Positions 46,222 through 56,951 are shown, counted from the stretch's first letter. The stretch: 64,000 nt of DNA from Crenobacter luteus (GCF_004345725.1 NZ_SLXG01000003.1:153810-217809), one strand, 5' to 3'. Notes: generated from the letters alone by a model not told the origin. Program-made: numbers and translations.

Positions 46222-47022
46222 TCAGCGCGCGGCCGGGCGCTGCCAGCGGATGCGGGCGAACGCCGAGTGGTTGTGGATGGATTCGAAGTTTTCCGATTCG
46301 ACGGTGAAGGCGGACACGCGCGCGTCGTCACGCAGCGCCAGCGCGATCTCGCGCACCAGATCCTCGACGAACTTCGGGTTCTCGTAGGCGCGCTCGGTCA
46401 CCCATTTCTCGTCCGGCCGCTTCAACAGGCCGAACAGCTCGCACGAGGCCTTGGCCTCGGCCAGGCGCACCAGTTCCTCGGGCGCCATCTCGCCGTCGAG
46501 CTCGACGCTCAGCGTGATGTGCGAGCGCTGGTTGTGCGCGCCGTACTGCGAGATCTGCTTCGAACACGGGCACAGGCTGGTGACCGGCGTAGTGACGGTC
46601 AGCCGGTGGGCGAAGCCGTCGGCCGACAGCCGGCCGAACAGCGTCACGTCGACGTCGAGCAGGCTTTGCACGCCCGACACCGGCGCAGTCTTGCGCACGA
46701 ACAGCGGAAAGCGCAGCGTGACCTCGCCGGCCTCGGCGTCGAGCCGGTCGACCATGCTCGCCAGGAGCGCGCGCAGCGCATGCGCGTCGAGCGCGGCTTC
46801 CTGCGCTTCGAGCAGTTCGACGAAGCGCGACATGTGCGTGCCCTTCTGCGTCGACGGTAGCGCGACGTAGAGGTCGCAGCTGGCGACGGTCGCCTGCGTG
46901 CCGCCGTCGGCGGTGGCGACCGTCAGCGGAAAGCGGATCGACTTGATGCCGACCTGGTCGATGTCGAAGCCGAAATCGGCTTCGGCGCTTTGCACGTCGG
47001 GCAGCCATTCGACAACCCCCAT
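46222..47022 (-). CDS. folE2: GTP cyclohydrolase I type 2 (FolE2/MptA family)
   Basis: Zinc-independent GTP cyclohydrolase that makes 7,8-dihydroneopterin triphosphate, the first step to folate and queuosine-type deazapurines. The 266-residue protein begins [19 protein letters not shown] and has [34 protein letters not shown] (ends shown) with the metal-binding Cys, and [13 protein letters not shown] near the end. AGGAGA precedes the ATG; longer frame upstream is antisense to the peroxidase gene. It follows the peroxidase gene by 29 bases. queF, another member of the tunnelling fold family, is elsewhere in the window. Confidence 0.95.
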   Translation of the reverse strand: MGVVEWLPDVQSAEADFGFDIDQVGIKSIRFPLTVATADGGTQATVASCDLYVALPSTQKGTHMSRFVELLEAQEAALDAHALRALLASMVDRLDAEAGEVTLRFPLFVRKTAPVSGVQSLLDVDVTLFGRLSADGFAHRLTVTTPVTSLCPCSKQISQYGAHNQRSHITLSVELDGEMAPEELVRLAEAKASCELFGLLKRPDEKWVTERAYENPKFVEDLVREIALALRDDARVSAFTVESENFESIHNHSAFARIRWQRPAAR

Positions 47023-47051
47023 GGCGTTCTCCTGTTCGGGTCGGTTCGGTT

Positions 47052-47606
47052 TCAGCCCGCCTGCGACGGCGTGGCCTTCAGCTTCAGATAGGGTTGCAGC
47101 GTCCGGAGCAGCACCGGGTCGTCCGGCTCGGTCAGGCTGGAGAACGGCGTCACCCGGTTGCCGTCCGGCGAGATCAGGTATTTGTAGAAGTTCCAACGCG
47201 GCTTCTGGCCGCTCATCGCCGAGAGCGCCTTGAAGAACGGCAGCGCCTTGTCGCCGGTGACGTGGGTCTTGGCCGCCATCGGAAAGGTCACGCCGTAGTT
47301 GGCGTGGCAGACCTTGGCGATGTCCTCGGCGCTGGCCTTTTCCTGGAAGAAGTCGTTGCTCGGGAAGCCGACCACCACCAGGCCCTGCTGCTCGTACTGC
47401 TTGTAGATCGCCTCGAGCTTGCTGAACTGCGGCGTGAAGCCGCATTCGCTGGCGGTGTTGACCACCAGCACCGGGCGGCCCTGATAGGCGCACAGATCGA
47501 TGCTGCCGCCCAAGAGGCCGGGCACGCGGTGGTTGAGCACCGGCGGACAGGCGGCGGTCGCGGCCAAGGGCAACGACAGCAGCAGGGCGGTTAGCAGGCG
47601 TTTCAT
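47052..47606 (-). CDS. Glutathione peroxidase family protein, exported
   Basis: Thiol peroxidase of the glutathione peroxidase family, predicted to act in the periplasm. The 184-residue protein has a signal peptide ([20 protein letters not shown]) and the catalytic motif [14 protein letters not shown] with peroxidatic Cys55 (not selenocysteine), then [15 protein letters not shown] with the GPx Gln-equivalent region, and [14 protein letters not shown] second Cys (AKVCHANYG) could be the resolving residue. It lies between a thioredoxin gene and folE2, all on one strand; thioredoxin-linked reduction is plausible but only inferred. Confidence 0.9.
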   Translation of the reverse strand: MKRLLTALLLSLPLAATAACPPVLNHRVPGLLGGSIDLCAYQGRPVLVVNTASECGFTPQFSKLEAIYKQYEQQGLVVVGFPSNDFFQEKASAEDIAKVCHANYGVTFPMAAKTHVTGDKALPFFKALSAMSGQKPRWNFYKYLISPDGNRVTPFSSLTEPDDPVLLRTLQPYLKLKATPSQAG

Positions 47607-47727
47607 GGCGACTCTCCCGGGCGGGAAGGGGCGATGGTTTGACTGTAGTCAGCGTCGCCCGCCGCGTCAATTTTTTGTATAGGACAAACTAGTCCGGGCT
47701 GGAAAGCCGCCCGACGGCGGCGTCCGG

Positions 47728-48090
47728 TCAGCCTTGGCCGGCCTCCTGGCGCGCCAGTTCGGCGGCGACGTCCAGCTCGCGTACGGCGGCGATCAGCTGC
47801 TCGAACTGGCCCGCGCTCATCGCGCCGGCCTGGTTGAATACCAGCGTGCGGTTCTTCAGCACCATCAGCGTCGGGATCGAGCGGATGTTGAAGTGCGCGG
47901 CCAGGTCGTGCTCGGCCTCGGTGTCGATCTTGGCGAAGGTGATGTCCGGGTGTTTTGCCGCGGCAGCCTCGAACACCGGGCCGAACATCTTGCACGGGCC
48001 GCACCAGTTGGCCCAGAAGTCGAGGATGATGATGTCGTCGGTGTCGACGGTGGCGTTGAATGCGTCGCCGGTCAGGTTGATGAGCGCCAT
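47728..48090 (-). CDS. Thioredoxin
   Basis: Thiol-disulfide oxidoreductase. The 120-residue product starts MALINLTGDAFNATVD and has the active site FWANWCGPCKMF with C30 and C33, followed by the conserved FNIRSIPTLMVLKN with cis-Pro. It has no signal peptide when started at ATG 48090, which follows AAAGGAG; a longer frame upstream has no homology. The C-terminal helix is extended (ELDVAAELARQEAGQG). Length and sequence suggest a TrxA-like secondary thioredoxin. The stretch 48091-48298 upstream carries only its leader. Confidence 0.9.
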   Translation of the reverse strand: MALINLTGDAFNATVDTDDIIILDFWANWCGPCKMFGPVFEAAAAKHPDITFAKIDTEAEHDLAAHFNIRSIPTLMVLKNRTLVFNQAGAMSAGQFEQLIAAVRELDVAAELARQEAGQG

Positions 48091-48273
48091 GGCGGCTCCT
48101 TTCGGGTCGGGATGGGGCCGGGCGGTGCCGGCGCATAGTGTCAAGATGGTCGCGGCGCCTTGCGGGGACAAGGGGTCGGCGGGATTGTATTTCGTCATCG
48201 TGCCGATAGGGTGGCGCTATCGGCACCGAAGGAGGGCAGAAGCGGTGCGCGGCGGCGCAGGATGCGATCCCGG

Positions 48274-48319
48274 GGCGTGGCGGATGCGGGCGCAGCGCTC
48301 AGCCGGCGTGGCGGATGCG
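48274..48319. repeat. 15-bp direct repeat across the stop of the RlmK-like gene
   Basis: GGCGTGGCGGATGCG occurs at 48274-48288 and 48305-48319. The second copy encodes the C-terminal RIRHA of the methyltransferase; the first lies just past its stop. Looks like a small tandem duplication of the gene end. Confidence 0.7.
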
Positions 48320-49240
48320 CCAGCACTGGTGGATTTTCTTGTTGCGGAAGTCCTCGGGGACCGACTGCGCGCTGATGTCCTCGACCGCGTAGTCCTCGGC
48401 CAGGGTCGGGTCGAGCGTGAAGCTTCGGAGGTTGTTCGAGAAGTACAGCACGCCGCCGGGCGCCAACAGCGCCATCGCGCCGTCGACCAGACGGCGCTGG
48501 TCGCGCTGCACGTCGAGGATCTCAAGCATCTTCTTCGAGTTGGAGAAGCTCGGCGGGTCCATCACGATCAGGTCGAAGCGCTTGTGCGCGGCGCGCGCCT
48601 CGTCGAGGTACTGGAACACGTCGGCGCGCACCAGCTGGTGGGCATCGAGGTCCAGCCCGTTCAGTTCGAAGTTGCGCCGCGCCCAGGCCTGGTAGGTATT
48701 GGACAGGTCGACCGTCTCCGAGCTGACCGCGCCGCCGGCGGCGGCGTAGACGGTGAAGCTGCCGGTGTAGGCGAACAGGTTCAGGAAGCGCTTGCCGGCC
48801 GCCTCGTCGCGCACCCGGCGGCGGGTGTTGCGGTGGTCGAGGAACAGCCCGGTGTCGAGGTAGGCGTCGAGGTTGACCCAGAATTGCTGGCCGGCTTCCC
48901 CGACGACGAAGTCCTCGCCGGCCGCGCCGGTCTTCTCGTACTGCTTGTCGCCCTTCTGGCGGCGGCGTGTCTTGAGCGCGACGTGGCTCGCGCCGGTGAC
49001 GAGCGCGACGGTGGCGAGGCATTCGGCGATCCAGGCGTCGTACTCGGCGTCTTCCATCTGCCAGCCGGTGTCGTACTCGGCGACGTGCGCTTGGTCGCCG
49101 TAGACGTCGACGGCGAACGGGAACTGCGGCACGTCGCGGTCGTAGACGCGCCAGGCGTCGAGCCCCTGGCGGCGCGCCCACTTGGACAGGTGCTTGTGGT
49201 TCTTGGCGAGACGGTTGGCGAAGGCGGAGAAGTCGCTCAT
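48299..49240 (-). CDS. Class I SAM-dependent rRNA methyltransferase, RlmK-like (stand-alone)
   Basis: The 313-residue protein matches the C-terminal RlmK half of E. coli RlmKL, which makes m7G2069 in 23S rRNA. Signatures: FANRLAKNHKHLSKWARRQG at the start, YDRDVPQFPFAVDVYGDQAHVAEY (ends shown), GLFLDHRNTRRRV, FLNLFAYTGSFTVYAAAGGA (SAM motif I, in part), and the catalytic MDPPSFSNSKKM. There is no THUMP domain or RlmL half upstream: the preceding gene is coaD and a motif-pair hairpin lies between. I set ATG 49240. RlmI-type rRNA methyltransferases are an alternative, but the N-terminal fit favours RlmK. Confidence 0.88.
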   Translation of the reverse strand: MSDFSAFANRLAKNHKHLSKWARRQGLDAWRVYDRDVPQFPFAVDVYGDQAHVAEYDTGWQMEDAEYDAWIAECLATVALVTGASHVALKTRRRQKGDKQYEKTGAAGEDFVVGEAGQQFWVNLDAYLDTGLFLDHRNTRRRVRDEAAGKRFLNLFAYTGSFTVYAAAGGAVSSETVDLSNTYQAWARRNFELNGLDLDAHQLVRADVFQYLDEARAAHKRFDLIVMDPPSFSNSKKMLEILDVQRDQRRLVDGAMALLAPGGVLYFSNNLRSFTLDPTLAEDYAVEDISAQSVPEDFRNKKIHQCWRIRHAG

Positions 49241-49291
49241 GGATTCGGGTCCGGCAATGAAAAAACGCGCCCAGAGCGCGTCGGTGGTGCG

Positions 49292-49325
49292 GCCAAGCTT
49301 GGCCGAGGGCTCGGCCAAGCTTGGC
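49292..49325. repeat. Inverted pair of the motif, long perfect palindrome
   Basis: GCCAAGCTTGGCCGAG (49292-49307) and CTCGGCCAAGCTTGGC (49310-49325) are perfect inverted repeats separated by 2 bases. Each contains TTGGCCGAG or CTCGGCCAA. It lies between coaD and the methyltransferase start; the loop is too short for a standard terminator. Confidence 0.85.
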
Positions 49326-49368
49326 ATGATAACAGATGGCCGGCGTCGGCCGCCTGGGCGGGTCGCGC

Positions 49369-49863
49369 TCAACTGGTCTTGTCGAGCGCGACCAGCTTGC
49401 GGTAGACCGGCTCGGGCACGTAGTGGCGTATCACGCCTTCCCAGCCGGCCGGGCCGACCAGGCCCTTGACCATGGTCGACGACACCTCGGCGTATTCGCG
49501 CGGCGGCAACAGGAACACGGTGGTGATGTCGGCGTGCAGGTCGGAATTGATGTAGCGCATGGTGCGCTCGTACTCGTAGTCGCTGGCGGTGCGGATGCCG
49601 CGCACGATGTAGTTGGCGCCGATGCTGCGCGCGTAGTTGACCAGGAACTGGTTCTCGAACACCTCGACCTTGAGCTTGGAAAAGCCGCGCGTGACGGCGC
49701 GCAGCATCTCGAGGCGCTCGTCGACGCTGAAGGTGCAGCGCTTGTCCGGGTTGACGCCGATCGCCACCGTCAGTTCGTCGAACAGTTCGACCGCCTCGCG
49801 GATCATCCACAGGTGGCCGTTGGTGACCGGGTCGAAACTCCCTGCGTACACGGCTCGCTTCAA
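49369..49863 (-). CDS. coaD: Phosphopantetheine adenylyltransferase
   Basis: Makes dephospho-CoA from 4'-phosphopantetheine and ATP, the penultimate step of CoA synthesis. The 164-residue protein has the nucleotidyltransferase motif [16 protein letters not shown] at the N-terminus (T-x-G-H), [29 protein letters not shown] near residue 90, and the ISSTMV-like block [18 protein letters not shown]. Length and all motifs are standard. It is transcribed away from the FabH-like gene region toward the methyltransferase. Confidence 0.97.
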   Translation of the reverse strand: MKRAVYAGSFDPVTNGHLWMIREAVELFDELTVAIGVNPDKRCTFSVDERLEMLRAVTRGFSKLKVEVFENQFLVNYARSIGANYIVRGIRTASDYEYERTMRYINSDLHADITTVFLLPPREYAEVSSTMVKGLVGPAGWEGVIRHYVPEPVYRKLVALDKTS

Positions 49864-50078
49864 GGTTATTTTCCTTATCGTTGAAGGTTGTCCCTGTATC
49901 GACTGTACCTTGTGCGCTGCAGCAGGTCAAAGACGGCCGGTGGCCGGGGAGGACGGAGGCGGCGCCGGCGGACGGCGCGGGGGTAGGGGCCGGGCGACAG
50001 GCGGCGGCCGAACCACCCACCTGAAAACGGCGACCATCTGCCGCCACGGCCCTGCCACTGTAGGCGATCGCGCGGCCG

Positions 50079-50105
50079 GCGGGCTTGACCTGGATCAAGC
50101 CCGCC
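50079..50105. promoter_or_regulatory. Hairpin containing an FNR-box-like TTGAC-N4-ATCAA
   Basis: GGCGGGCTTGA and TCAAGCCCGCC form an 11-bp stem over 50079-50105. Its centre TTGACCTGGATCAA (50085-50098) matches the FNR consensus at 9 of 10 fixed positions. It lies just past the FabH-like stop (50111) and about 220 bases upstream of coaD. It may be a weak terminator, a regulator site, or both. The rest of the 247-base gap shows nothing clear. Confidence 0.45.
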
Positions 50106-50110
50106 GCGCT

Positions 50111-51232
50111 TTAGCGCCGCACGAGCGCGACGCTGCCGACCGAGTAGCCGGCGCCGAACGACGACAGCACGCCGACGTCGCCGGGCGCCAGGTCGTCGCT
50201 GTGCAGGTGGAAGGCGATCACCGCGCCGGCCGAGCTGGTGTTGCCGTAGCGGTCGAGGATGACCGGCGCCTCGTCCCGCGTCGCGTCGCGGCCGAGCACG
50301 CGGCGCGCGATCAGCTCGTTCATCGCCAGGTTGGCCTGGTGCAGCCAGAAGCGGCGTACCGATTGCGGCGCGATGCCGAGTTGGCCGAGGTGGGCCAGGA
50401 TGTGCTCGCCGACCAGCGGGCAAACTTCCTTGAATACCTTGCGGCCCTGCTGCACGAACAGCTTGTCGGCGGCGCCGACGCCCTCGGGCGCGCAGCGGTT
50501 CAGAAAGCCGAAGTTGTTGCGGATGTTGTTGGAGAACTGCGTCGCCAGCTTGCTGCCGACGACCTCGAACAGCTTGGCCGCGCGCGCCGTCTGCAGCGGT
50601 TCGAGCAGCAGCGCGGTCGCCGCGTCGCCGAAGATGAAATGGCTGTCGCGGTCGCGAAAATTCAGGTGCGCCGAGCAGATCTCCGGGTTGACGACCAGCG
50701 CGCAGCTCGCCTGGCCGGCCGCGATCGCCGCCGCCGCGTTCTGGATCGCGAAGGTGGCCGACGCGCAGGCGACGTTCATATCGTAGGCGAAGCCGGCGGC
50801 GCCGAGCGCCGCCTGCACCTCGATCGCCACCGCCGGGTAGGGACGCTGCAGGTTCGAGCAGGCGACGACGACGAGGTCGACCTCGTGCGCGGTGCGGCCG
50901 GCGTTCCCGAGCGCTTCGCGCGCGGCGGCGAGCGCCATCTCGGCCTGTAGCGACAGCGCGTCGTTCGGCCGCTCGGGCAGCTCGGGGCACATCCTGTCGG
51001 GGTCGAGCACGCCGTCCTTGTCCATCAGGTAGCGCTGCCGGATGCCCGACGCGCGCTCGATGAAGTCGGCACTCGACTCGGCCAGCGGCGCGAGCCGGCC
51101 GGCGGCGATGTCGGTCGCGCGCTCGGCGTTGTGGCGCGTGACGTAGGCGTTGAAGGCGGCGACCAGCGCGTCGTTGCCGACCGCGTGGGGAGGGGTGAAC
51201 AGGCCGCTGCCGCTGATCACGACGGGATGCAT
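50111..51232 (-). CDS. 3-oxoacyl-ACP synthase III family protein (FabH-like)
   Basis: A thiolase-fold condensing enzyme. The 373-residue protein has the catalytic triad of the KAS III type: Cys in MNVACASATFAIQNA, His in FWLHQANLAMNELI, and Asn in YGNTSSAGAVIAFHL. It also has IERASGIRQRYLMDKDG near residue 70 and the GxGYSVG end loop. At 373 residues it is longer than housekeeping FabH (about 320), and it stands alone outside a fab operon, so it may be a second KAS III such as the beta-ketoacyl-ACP synthase used to start unusual or branched chains. AAGGAG precedes ATG 51232. Confidence 0.88.
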   Translation of the reverse strand: MHPVVISGSGLFTPPHAVGNDALVAAFNAYVTRHNAERATDIAAGRLAPLAESSADFIERASGIRQRYLMDKDGVLDPDRMCPELPERPNDALSLQAEMALAAAREALGNAGRTAHEVDLVVVACSNLQRPYPAVAIEVQAALGAAGFAYDMNVACASATFAIQNAAAAIAAGQASCALVVNPEICSAHLNFRDRDSHFIFGDAATALLLEPLQTARAAKLFEVVGSKLATQFSNNIRNNFGFLNRCAPEGVGAADKLFVQQGRKVFKEVCPLVGEHILAHLGQLGIAPQSVRRFWLHQANLAMNELIARRVLGRDATRDEAPVILDRYGNTSSAGAVIAFHLHSDDLAPGDVGVLSSFGAGYSVGSVALVRR

Positions 51233-51437
51233 CGGAAACACTCCTTGGGCTGCGTCCGGGCTGGTCGTGCCGCCGGCGGCGCACGACAAAGCAAACGAAC
51301 GGTTGAAACGATTGTTTGCTCGCCATCATAGCACCGTGCCGTCGCCGCGCCGTAACAAATCCATCCCCACCGCGCCAGAAACCAAGTAAAATACTCAACT
51401 TTGCCGGTGGCCGGTCGGGGCGGAACCCCGGGATCGG

Positions 51438-51472
51438 ATAGTTGACTAAATTAGTCGGATATTCGGTATAAT
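51438..51472 (+). promoter_or_regulatory. IscR type-1 site and promoter of the isc operon
   Basis: Positions 51438-51462 match the type-1 IscR consensus (ATAnnnGACT, then AGTCGGnTAT halves) at every conserved base. TTGACT at 51442 and TATAAT at 51467-51472 form the promoter, with a long 19-base spacer. Holo-IscR is known to repress isc through such sites. The gap 51233-51437 otherwise holds the FabH-like promoter region with a TATGAT-like element on the minus strand. Confidence 0.9.
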
Positions 51473-51502
51473 CGCCATACCATCCCGAAGGAGTTCGAGT
51501 CT

Positions 51503-51991
51503 ATGCGTCTCACCACCAAAGGCCGCTTCGCGGTCACCGCCATGCTGGACCTCGCGCTGCGCGAAGCGGGCGGGCCGGTGACGCTGGCGGGCATCAGCGA
51601 GCGCCAGGGCATCTCGCTCTCCTATCTGGAGCAGTTGTTCGGCAAGCTGCGCCGTGCGCAGCTGGTCGACAGCGTGCGTGGGCCGGGCGGCGGCTACACG
51701 CTGGCCAAGGAAGCGGCGGGGATCTCGGTGGCCGACATCATCGTCGCGGTCGACGAGCCGGTCGACGCCACCCAGTGCGGCGGTCGCGAGAACTGTCACG
51801 ACAACCACCGCTGCATGACCCACGACTTGTGGACCAACCTGAACGCCACCATTTTCGACTACCTGTCCAAGGTCACGCTGGCCGGCCTCATCGAGCAGCA
51901 GCGCGCCAAGGAAACCAACGTTTTGCAGGATAAACGCGAGGCCGGCGCGCAGCGCCGCACCTGTGCCGAGTCCGTCACCGGCGCGGCCTGA
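51503..51991 (+). CDS. iscR: Fe-S cluster assembly transcriptional regulator IscR
   Basis: Rrf2-family 2Fe-2S regulator that represses isc when clusters are plentiful. The 162-residue protein starts [19 protein letters not shown] with the winged helix ([20 protein letters not shown] in part), and has the cluster ligands C92, C98, C104 and H107, exactly the E. coli spacing. A type-1 IscR site covers its promoter, indicating autoregulation. It is the first gene of iscR-iscS-iscU-iscA-hscB-hscA-fdx. Confidence 0.97.
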   Translation: MRLTTKGRFAVTAMLDLALREAGGPVTLAGISERQGISLSYLEQLFGKLRRAQLVDSVRGPGGGYTLAKEAAGISVADIIVAVDEPVDATQCGGRENCHDNHRCMTHDLWTNLNATIFDYLSKVTLAGLIEQQRAKETNVLQDKREAGAQRRTCAESVTGAA

Positions 51992-52018
51992 GCCGCCGGT
52001 TCCGTGGAGATAAAGACA

Positions 52019-53236
<1,218 letters not shown>

Positions 53237-53295
53237 TTGACTTGTGAGGTGGGCCGGGCGAGCGCCCGACACCTCACCCTCACAGGAGAACAGAA

Positions 53296-53679
53296 ATGTC
53301 TTACAGCACCCAGGTTCTGGATCACTACGAAAATCCGCGCAACGTCGGCTCGTTCGAGAAGGGCGACGACACCGTCGGCACCGGCATGGTCGGCGCGCCG
53401 GCCTGTGGCGACGTGATGAAGCTGCAGATCAAGGTCGGCGAAGGCGGCGTGATCGAAGACGCCAAGTTCAAGACCTACGGCTGTGGCTCGGCGATCGCGT
53501 CGTCGTCGCTCGTCACCGAGTGGGTGAAGGGCAAGACGCTGGACGAGGCGCTGGCTATCAAGAACACCGACATCGCCGAGGAGTTGGCGCTGCCGCCGGT
53601 CAAGATCCACTGCTCGATCCTCGCCGAGGACGCGATCAAGGCCGCGGTCGCCGACTACAAGCAAAAGCACGGGGAATAA
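53296..53679 (+). CDS. iscU: Fe-S cluster assembly scaffold IscU
   Basis: Scaffold on which 2Fe-2S clusters are built. The 127-residue protein has the ligand cysteines in [11 protein letters not shown] (with Asp next to Cys), [12 protein letters not shown] and IHCSILAED, and the LPPVK sequence that binds the HscA chaperone. A good AGGAG lies before the ATG. Spacing to iscS is 59 bases. Confidence 0.98.
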   Translation: MSYSTQVLDHYENPRNVGSFEKGDDTVGTGMVGAPACGDVMKLQIKVGEGGVIEDAKFKTYGCGSAIASSSLVTEWVKGKTLDEALAIKNTDIAEELALPPVKIHCSILAEDAIKAAVADYKQKHGE

Positions 53680-53694
53680 GCCCGGGCCTCAGGG

Positions 53695-53706
53695 CTCGGC
53701 CAACCC
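53695..53706 (+). repeat. Single motif copy between iscU and iscA
   Basis: CTCGGCCAACCC lies in the 106-base iscU-iscA spacer, which otherwise shows only the iscA Shine-Dalgarno (GAAAGAGAAAG). No pairing partner is near. Confidence 0.7.
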
Positions 53707-53785
53707 CGCCGCGGGCGACGCCCTCCTGTCGGGATGGGCGGCCCGCCGCTTTGCCCCGTTACGAATCCGAAAGAGAAAGCTTGCG

Positions 53786-54112
53786 ATGGCGATTACCCTT
53801 TCCGAACGCGCAGCCCAGCATGTCTCCGCCTTCCTTGCCAAACGCGGCAAGGGGCTCGGCGTCCGCCTGGGCGTGAAAACCACCGGCTGCTCCGGCATGG
53901 CCTACAAGCTCGAGTTCGTCGACGTGGCGAACGACGACGAGGACATCGTGTTCGAGAGCCACGGCGTCAAGGTGTTCACCGACGCCAAGAGCCTCGCCTA
54001 CCTCGACGGTACCGAGCTCGACTACACCAAGGAAGGCCTCAACGAGGGCTTCAAGTTCAACAACCCGAACGTGAAGAACGAGTGCGGTTGCGGCGAAAGC
54101 TTCCAGGTCTGA
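53786..54112 (+). CDS. iscA: Fe-S assembly A-type protein IscA
   Basis: A-type carrier that receives clusters from IscU and passes them to targets. The 108-residue protein has the three conserved cysteines: Cys35 in [13 protein letters not shown] and the C-terminal ECGCGESF pair (about residues 101 and 103). It lies in the usual place between iscU and hscB. Length is normal. Confidence 0.97.
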   Translation: MAITLSERAAQHVSAFLAKRGKGLGVRLGVKTTGCSGMAYKLEFVDVANDDEDIVFESHGVKVFTDAKSLAYLDGTELDYTKEGLNEGFKFNNPNVKNECGCGESFQV

Positions 54113-54125
54113 GCCGGCAAGCACG

Positions 54126-54677
54126 ATGAACGCCGCTACCGTGAACGCCGACCGCTTCGGCCAGGATTTTTTTGCGCTGTTCGACCTGCCGCGCCGCTTC
54201 GCCATCGACGCGGCGCAGCTCGACGAGCGCTACCGCGCCGCCGCGAGCCAGGTCCACCCGGACCGCTTCGCGCACGCCGGCGACGCCGAGCGCCGCGCCG
54301 CGCTGATGATGGCGACGCGCGTCAACGAGGCCTACCAGACGCTCAAGTCGCCGCTGGCGCGCGCGCGCTACCTGCTGACGCTGTCCGGCGTCGACACCCA
54401 GGAAGAAACCAACACCGCGATGCCGCCGGCTTTCCTGATGGCGCAGATGGAATGGCGCGAAGCCATCATGGACGCCAAGATGGCGCGCGACGTCGACGCG
54501 CTCGAGAAGCTGGCGCGCGAGCTGCGCGCCGACGCCGCCGCGCTGCGCGACGAGCTCGCCGCCGCGCTCGACGGCGCCGGCGACCTTGACGCCGCCGCGC
54601 TCCTGGTGCGCAAGTGGCGCTTCCTCGAAAAGCTCGAGCAGGAGATCGGCGACGCGATCGAGGCGCTGCTGTTCTGA
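54126..54677 (+). CDS. hscB: Co-chaperone HscB
   Basis: J-domain protein that brings IscU to HscA. The 183-residue protein has an N-terminal J domain ([24 protein letters not shown] in part) with the HPD motif in [11 protein letters not shown] near residue 40, then the C-terminal three-helix IscU-binding domain ([14 protein letters not shown]). It starts 13 bases after iscA. Its length and motif order are standard. Confidence 0.95.
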   Translation: MNAATVNADRFGQDFFALFDLPRRFAIDAAQLDERYRAAASQVHPDRFAHAGDAERRAALMMATRVNEAYQTLKSPLARARYLLTLSGVDTQEETNTAMPPAFLMAQMEWREAIMDAKMARDVDALEKLARELRADAAALRDELAAALDGAGDLDAAALLVRKWRFLEKLEQEIGDAIEALLF

Positions 54678-54704
54678 TCCGACCCGGTCGCCCGCGCCAG
54701 GCGG

Positions 54705-54716
54705 CTCGGCCAACCT
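54705..54716 (+). repeat. Single motif copy between hscB and hscA
   Basis: CTCGGCCAACCT in the 61-base hscB-hscA spacer. It is a full 12-base copy with no pairing partner, so it is not a terminator. Confidence 0.75.
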
Positions 54717-54738
54717 CCGCCCTATACGAAGACAAGAC

Positions 54739-56598
54739 ATGGCTCTGCTGCAAATCGCCGAACCCGGCATGTCCGCCGCCCCCCATCAGCACCGCCTCGC
54801 GGTCGGCATCGACCTCGGGACCACCAACTCGTTGGTCGCCACCGTGCGCAGCGGCAGCGCCGTTTGCCTGCCCGACGAGGCCGGCCGCACGCTGCTACCG
54901 TCGGTGGTGCGCTACCTTGCGGACGGCGACACCGCGGTCGGCTACGCGGCGCAGGCCGAACAGAGCCGCGACCCGGCCAACACCATCGTGTCGGTCAAGC
55001 GTTTCATGGGCCGTGGTCTGGCCGACCTGTCCAACCTTGCGCGCGAGCCGTACCGCTTCGTCGACGCGCCCGGCATGGTCCAGCTCGTCACCCGCGCCGG
55101 CACCAAGAGCCCGGTCGAGGTGTCGGCCGACATCCTGCGCGCGCTCAAGGCGCGCGCCGAGGCCAGCCTCGGCGGCGAGCTGACCGGCGCGGTGATCACC
55201 GTGCCGGCCTACTTCGACGACGCGCAGCGCCAGGCGACCAAGGACGCGGCGAAGCTAGCCGGCCTGAACGTGCTGCGCTTGCTTAACGAGCCGACCGCCG
55301 CGGCGATCGCCTACGGCCTCGACAACGGCGCCGAGGGCGTCTACGTCGTCTACGACCTCGGCGGCGGCACCTTCGACGTGTCCATCCTCAAGCTGTCGCG
55401 CGGCGTGTTCGAGGTGCTGGCCACCAGCGGCGACTCGGCGCTCGGCGGCGACGACTTCGACCACCGCATCTACTGCTGGGCGCTCGAACAGGCCAAGCTG
55501 TCCGGGCTGACGCCGCACGACACCCGGCTGTTGCTGACGCGCGCGCGCGAGGCCAAGGAGGCGCTGACCGAACACGCCGAGACGCGCTTTACCGCGCTGT
55601 TGTCCGACGGCCAGGCGGTCGACCTGACGCTGACGCAGGCCGAATTCCACGCGATCAGCAAGACGCTGGTCGACAAGACCATCACGCCGGTCAGGAAGGC
55701 GCTGCGCGACGCGAAGATCGGCGTCGACGACGTCAAGGGCGTGGTGATGGTCGGCGGCGCGACGCGCATGCCGCAGGTGCAGCGCGCGGTCGGCGACTTC
55801 TTCGGCCAGACGCCGCTGACCAACCTCGACCCGGACAAGGTCGTCGCGCTCGGCGCCGCGATGCAGGCCAACGTGCTGGCCGGCAACAAGCGCGACGACG
55901 ACTGGCTGCTGCTCGACGTGATCCCGCTGTCGCTCGGCCTCGAGACCATGGGCGGCCTGACCGAAAAGATCATCCCGCGCAACAGCACGATCCCGATCGC
56001 GCGCGCGCAGGAGTTCACCACCTACAAGGACGGCCAGACCGCGATGGCGATCCACGTGCTGCAGGGCGAGCGCGAGCTGGTCGCCGACTGCCGTAGCCTC
56101 GCGCGCTTCACGCTGCGCGGCATTCCGCCTATGGTCGCCGGCGCGGCGCGCATCCGCGTCACCTTCCAGGTCGACGCCGACGGCCTGTTGTCGGTCACCG
56201 CGCGCGAGCAGTCCAGCGGCGTCGAGGCGCACATCGAGGTCAAGCCGAGCTACGGCCTGTCCGACGACGAGATCAGCCGCATGCTGACCGATTCGATCGA
56301 GCATGTGCACGACGACATCGCCGCGCGCCGGCTGCGCGAGGCGGTGGTCGACGCCGAGGCGCTGATCGACGCGACGAACAACGCGCTGGCCGCCGACGCC
56401 GACCTGCTGTCCGACGCCGAGCGCGAGGCGATCGACGCGGCGCTGGCCGCCGCCGTCGCCGCGATCGCCGGCAGCGAGGCCGCGCGCGTCAACGCCGCCA
56501 CCGCCGCGCTCAACCAGGCCACCGAAGCCTTTGCCGCGCGCCGCATGGACCGCAACATCCAGCGCGCGCTCAAGGGCCACAACATTTCCGAACTGTGA
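54739..56598 (+). CDS. hscA: Fe-S assembly Hsp70 chaperone HscA
   Basis: Specialised Hsp70 that promotes cluster release from IscU using ATP and HscB. The 619-residue protein has an N-terminal ATPase domain ([13 protein letters not shown] near residue 22, [30 protein letters not shown]) and a substrate-binding domain ([21 protein letters not shown] in part). The C-terminal lid ends in KGHNISEL. Start ATG 54739 follows an AAGACA weak Shine-Dalgarno; an earlier frame overlaps hscB and is non-homologous. Confidence 0.97.
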   Translation: MALLQIAEPGMSAAPHQHRLAVGIDLGTTNSLVATVRSGSAVCLPDEAGRTLLPSVVRYLADGDTAVGYAAQAEQSRDPANTIVSVKRFMGRGLADLSNLAREPYRFVDAPGMVQLVTRAGTKSPVEVSADILRALKARAEASLGGELTGAVITVPAYFDDAQRQATKDAAKLAGLNVLRLLNEPTAAAIAYGLDNGAEGVYVVYDLGGGTFDVSILKLSRGVFEVLATSGDSALGGDDFDHRIYCWALEQAKLSGLTPHDTRLLLTRAREAKEALTEHAETRFTALLSDGQAVDLTLTQAEFHAISKTLVDKTITPVRKALRDAKIGVDDVKGVVMVGGATRMPQVQRAVGDFFGQTPLTNLDPDKVVALGAAMQANVLAGNKRDDDWLLLDVIPLSLGLETMGGLTEKIIPRNSTIPIARAQEFTTYKDGQTAMAIHVLQGERELVADCRSLARFTLRGIPPMVAGAARIRVTFQVDADGLLSVTAREQSSGVEAHIEVKPSYGLSDDEISRMLTDSIEHVHDDIAARRLREAVVDAEALIDATNNALAADADLLSDAEREAIDAALAAAVAAIAGSEAARVNAATAALNQATEAFAARRMDRNIQRALKGHNISEL

Positions 56599-56609
56599 GG
56601 ATTGTCCGC

Positions 56610-56951
56610 ATGCCCCGTATCATCGTCCTGCCGCACGCCGAACTGTGCCCCGACGGCGCCGTGATCGACGACGCGCCGGCCGGCCAGAGCATCTGCGAGG
56701 CGCTGCTCGCCCACGACATCGAGATCGAACACGCCTGCGAGATGTCCTGCGCCTGTACCACCTGCCACGTGATCGTGCGCGAGGGCATCGATTCGCTGAA
56801 CGAGGCCGACGAGCTCGAGGAAGACATGCTCGACAAGGCCTGGGGCCTGGAAGCCAACTCGCGCCTGTCGTGCCAGGCGCTGGTCGCCGACGAGGACCTG
56901 GTGGTCGAGATTCCGCGCTACACGATCAACCTGGCGCGCGAAAACCACTGA
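56610..56951 (+). CDS. fdx: Isc-type 2Fe-2S ferredoxin
   Basis: Adrenodoxin-like ferredoxin that supplies electrons for cluster assembly. The 113-residue protein has the cluster ligands C43, C49, C52 (CEMSCACTTC) and C88 (RLSCQAL). It starts 11 bases after hscA. The name fdx follows its place in the isc operon. Length is as expected. Confidence 0.97.
   Translation: MPRIIVLPHAELCPDGAVIDDAPAGQSICEALLAHDIEIEHACEMSCACTTCHVIVREGIDSLNEADELEEDMLDKAWGLEANSRLSCQALVADEDLVVEIPRYTINLARENH

Noticed and set aside
50111..51232. Calling the KAS III protein the housekeeping fabH
   Set aside because: It is longer than usual FabH and is not in a fab operon, so only family level is claimed.
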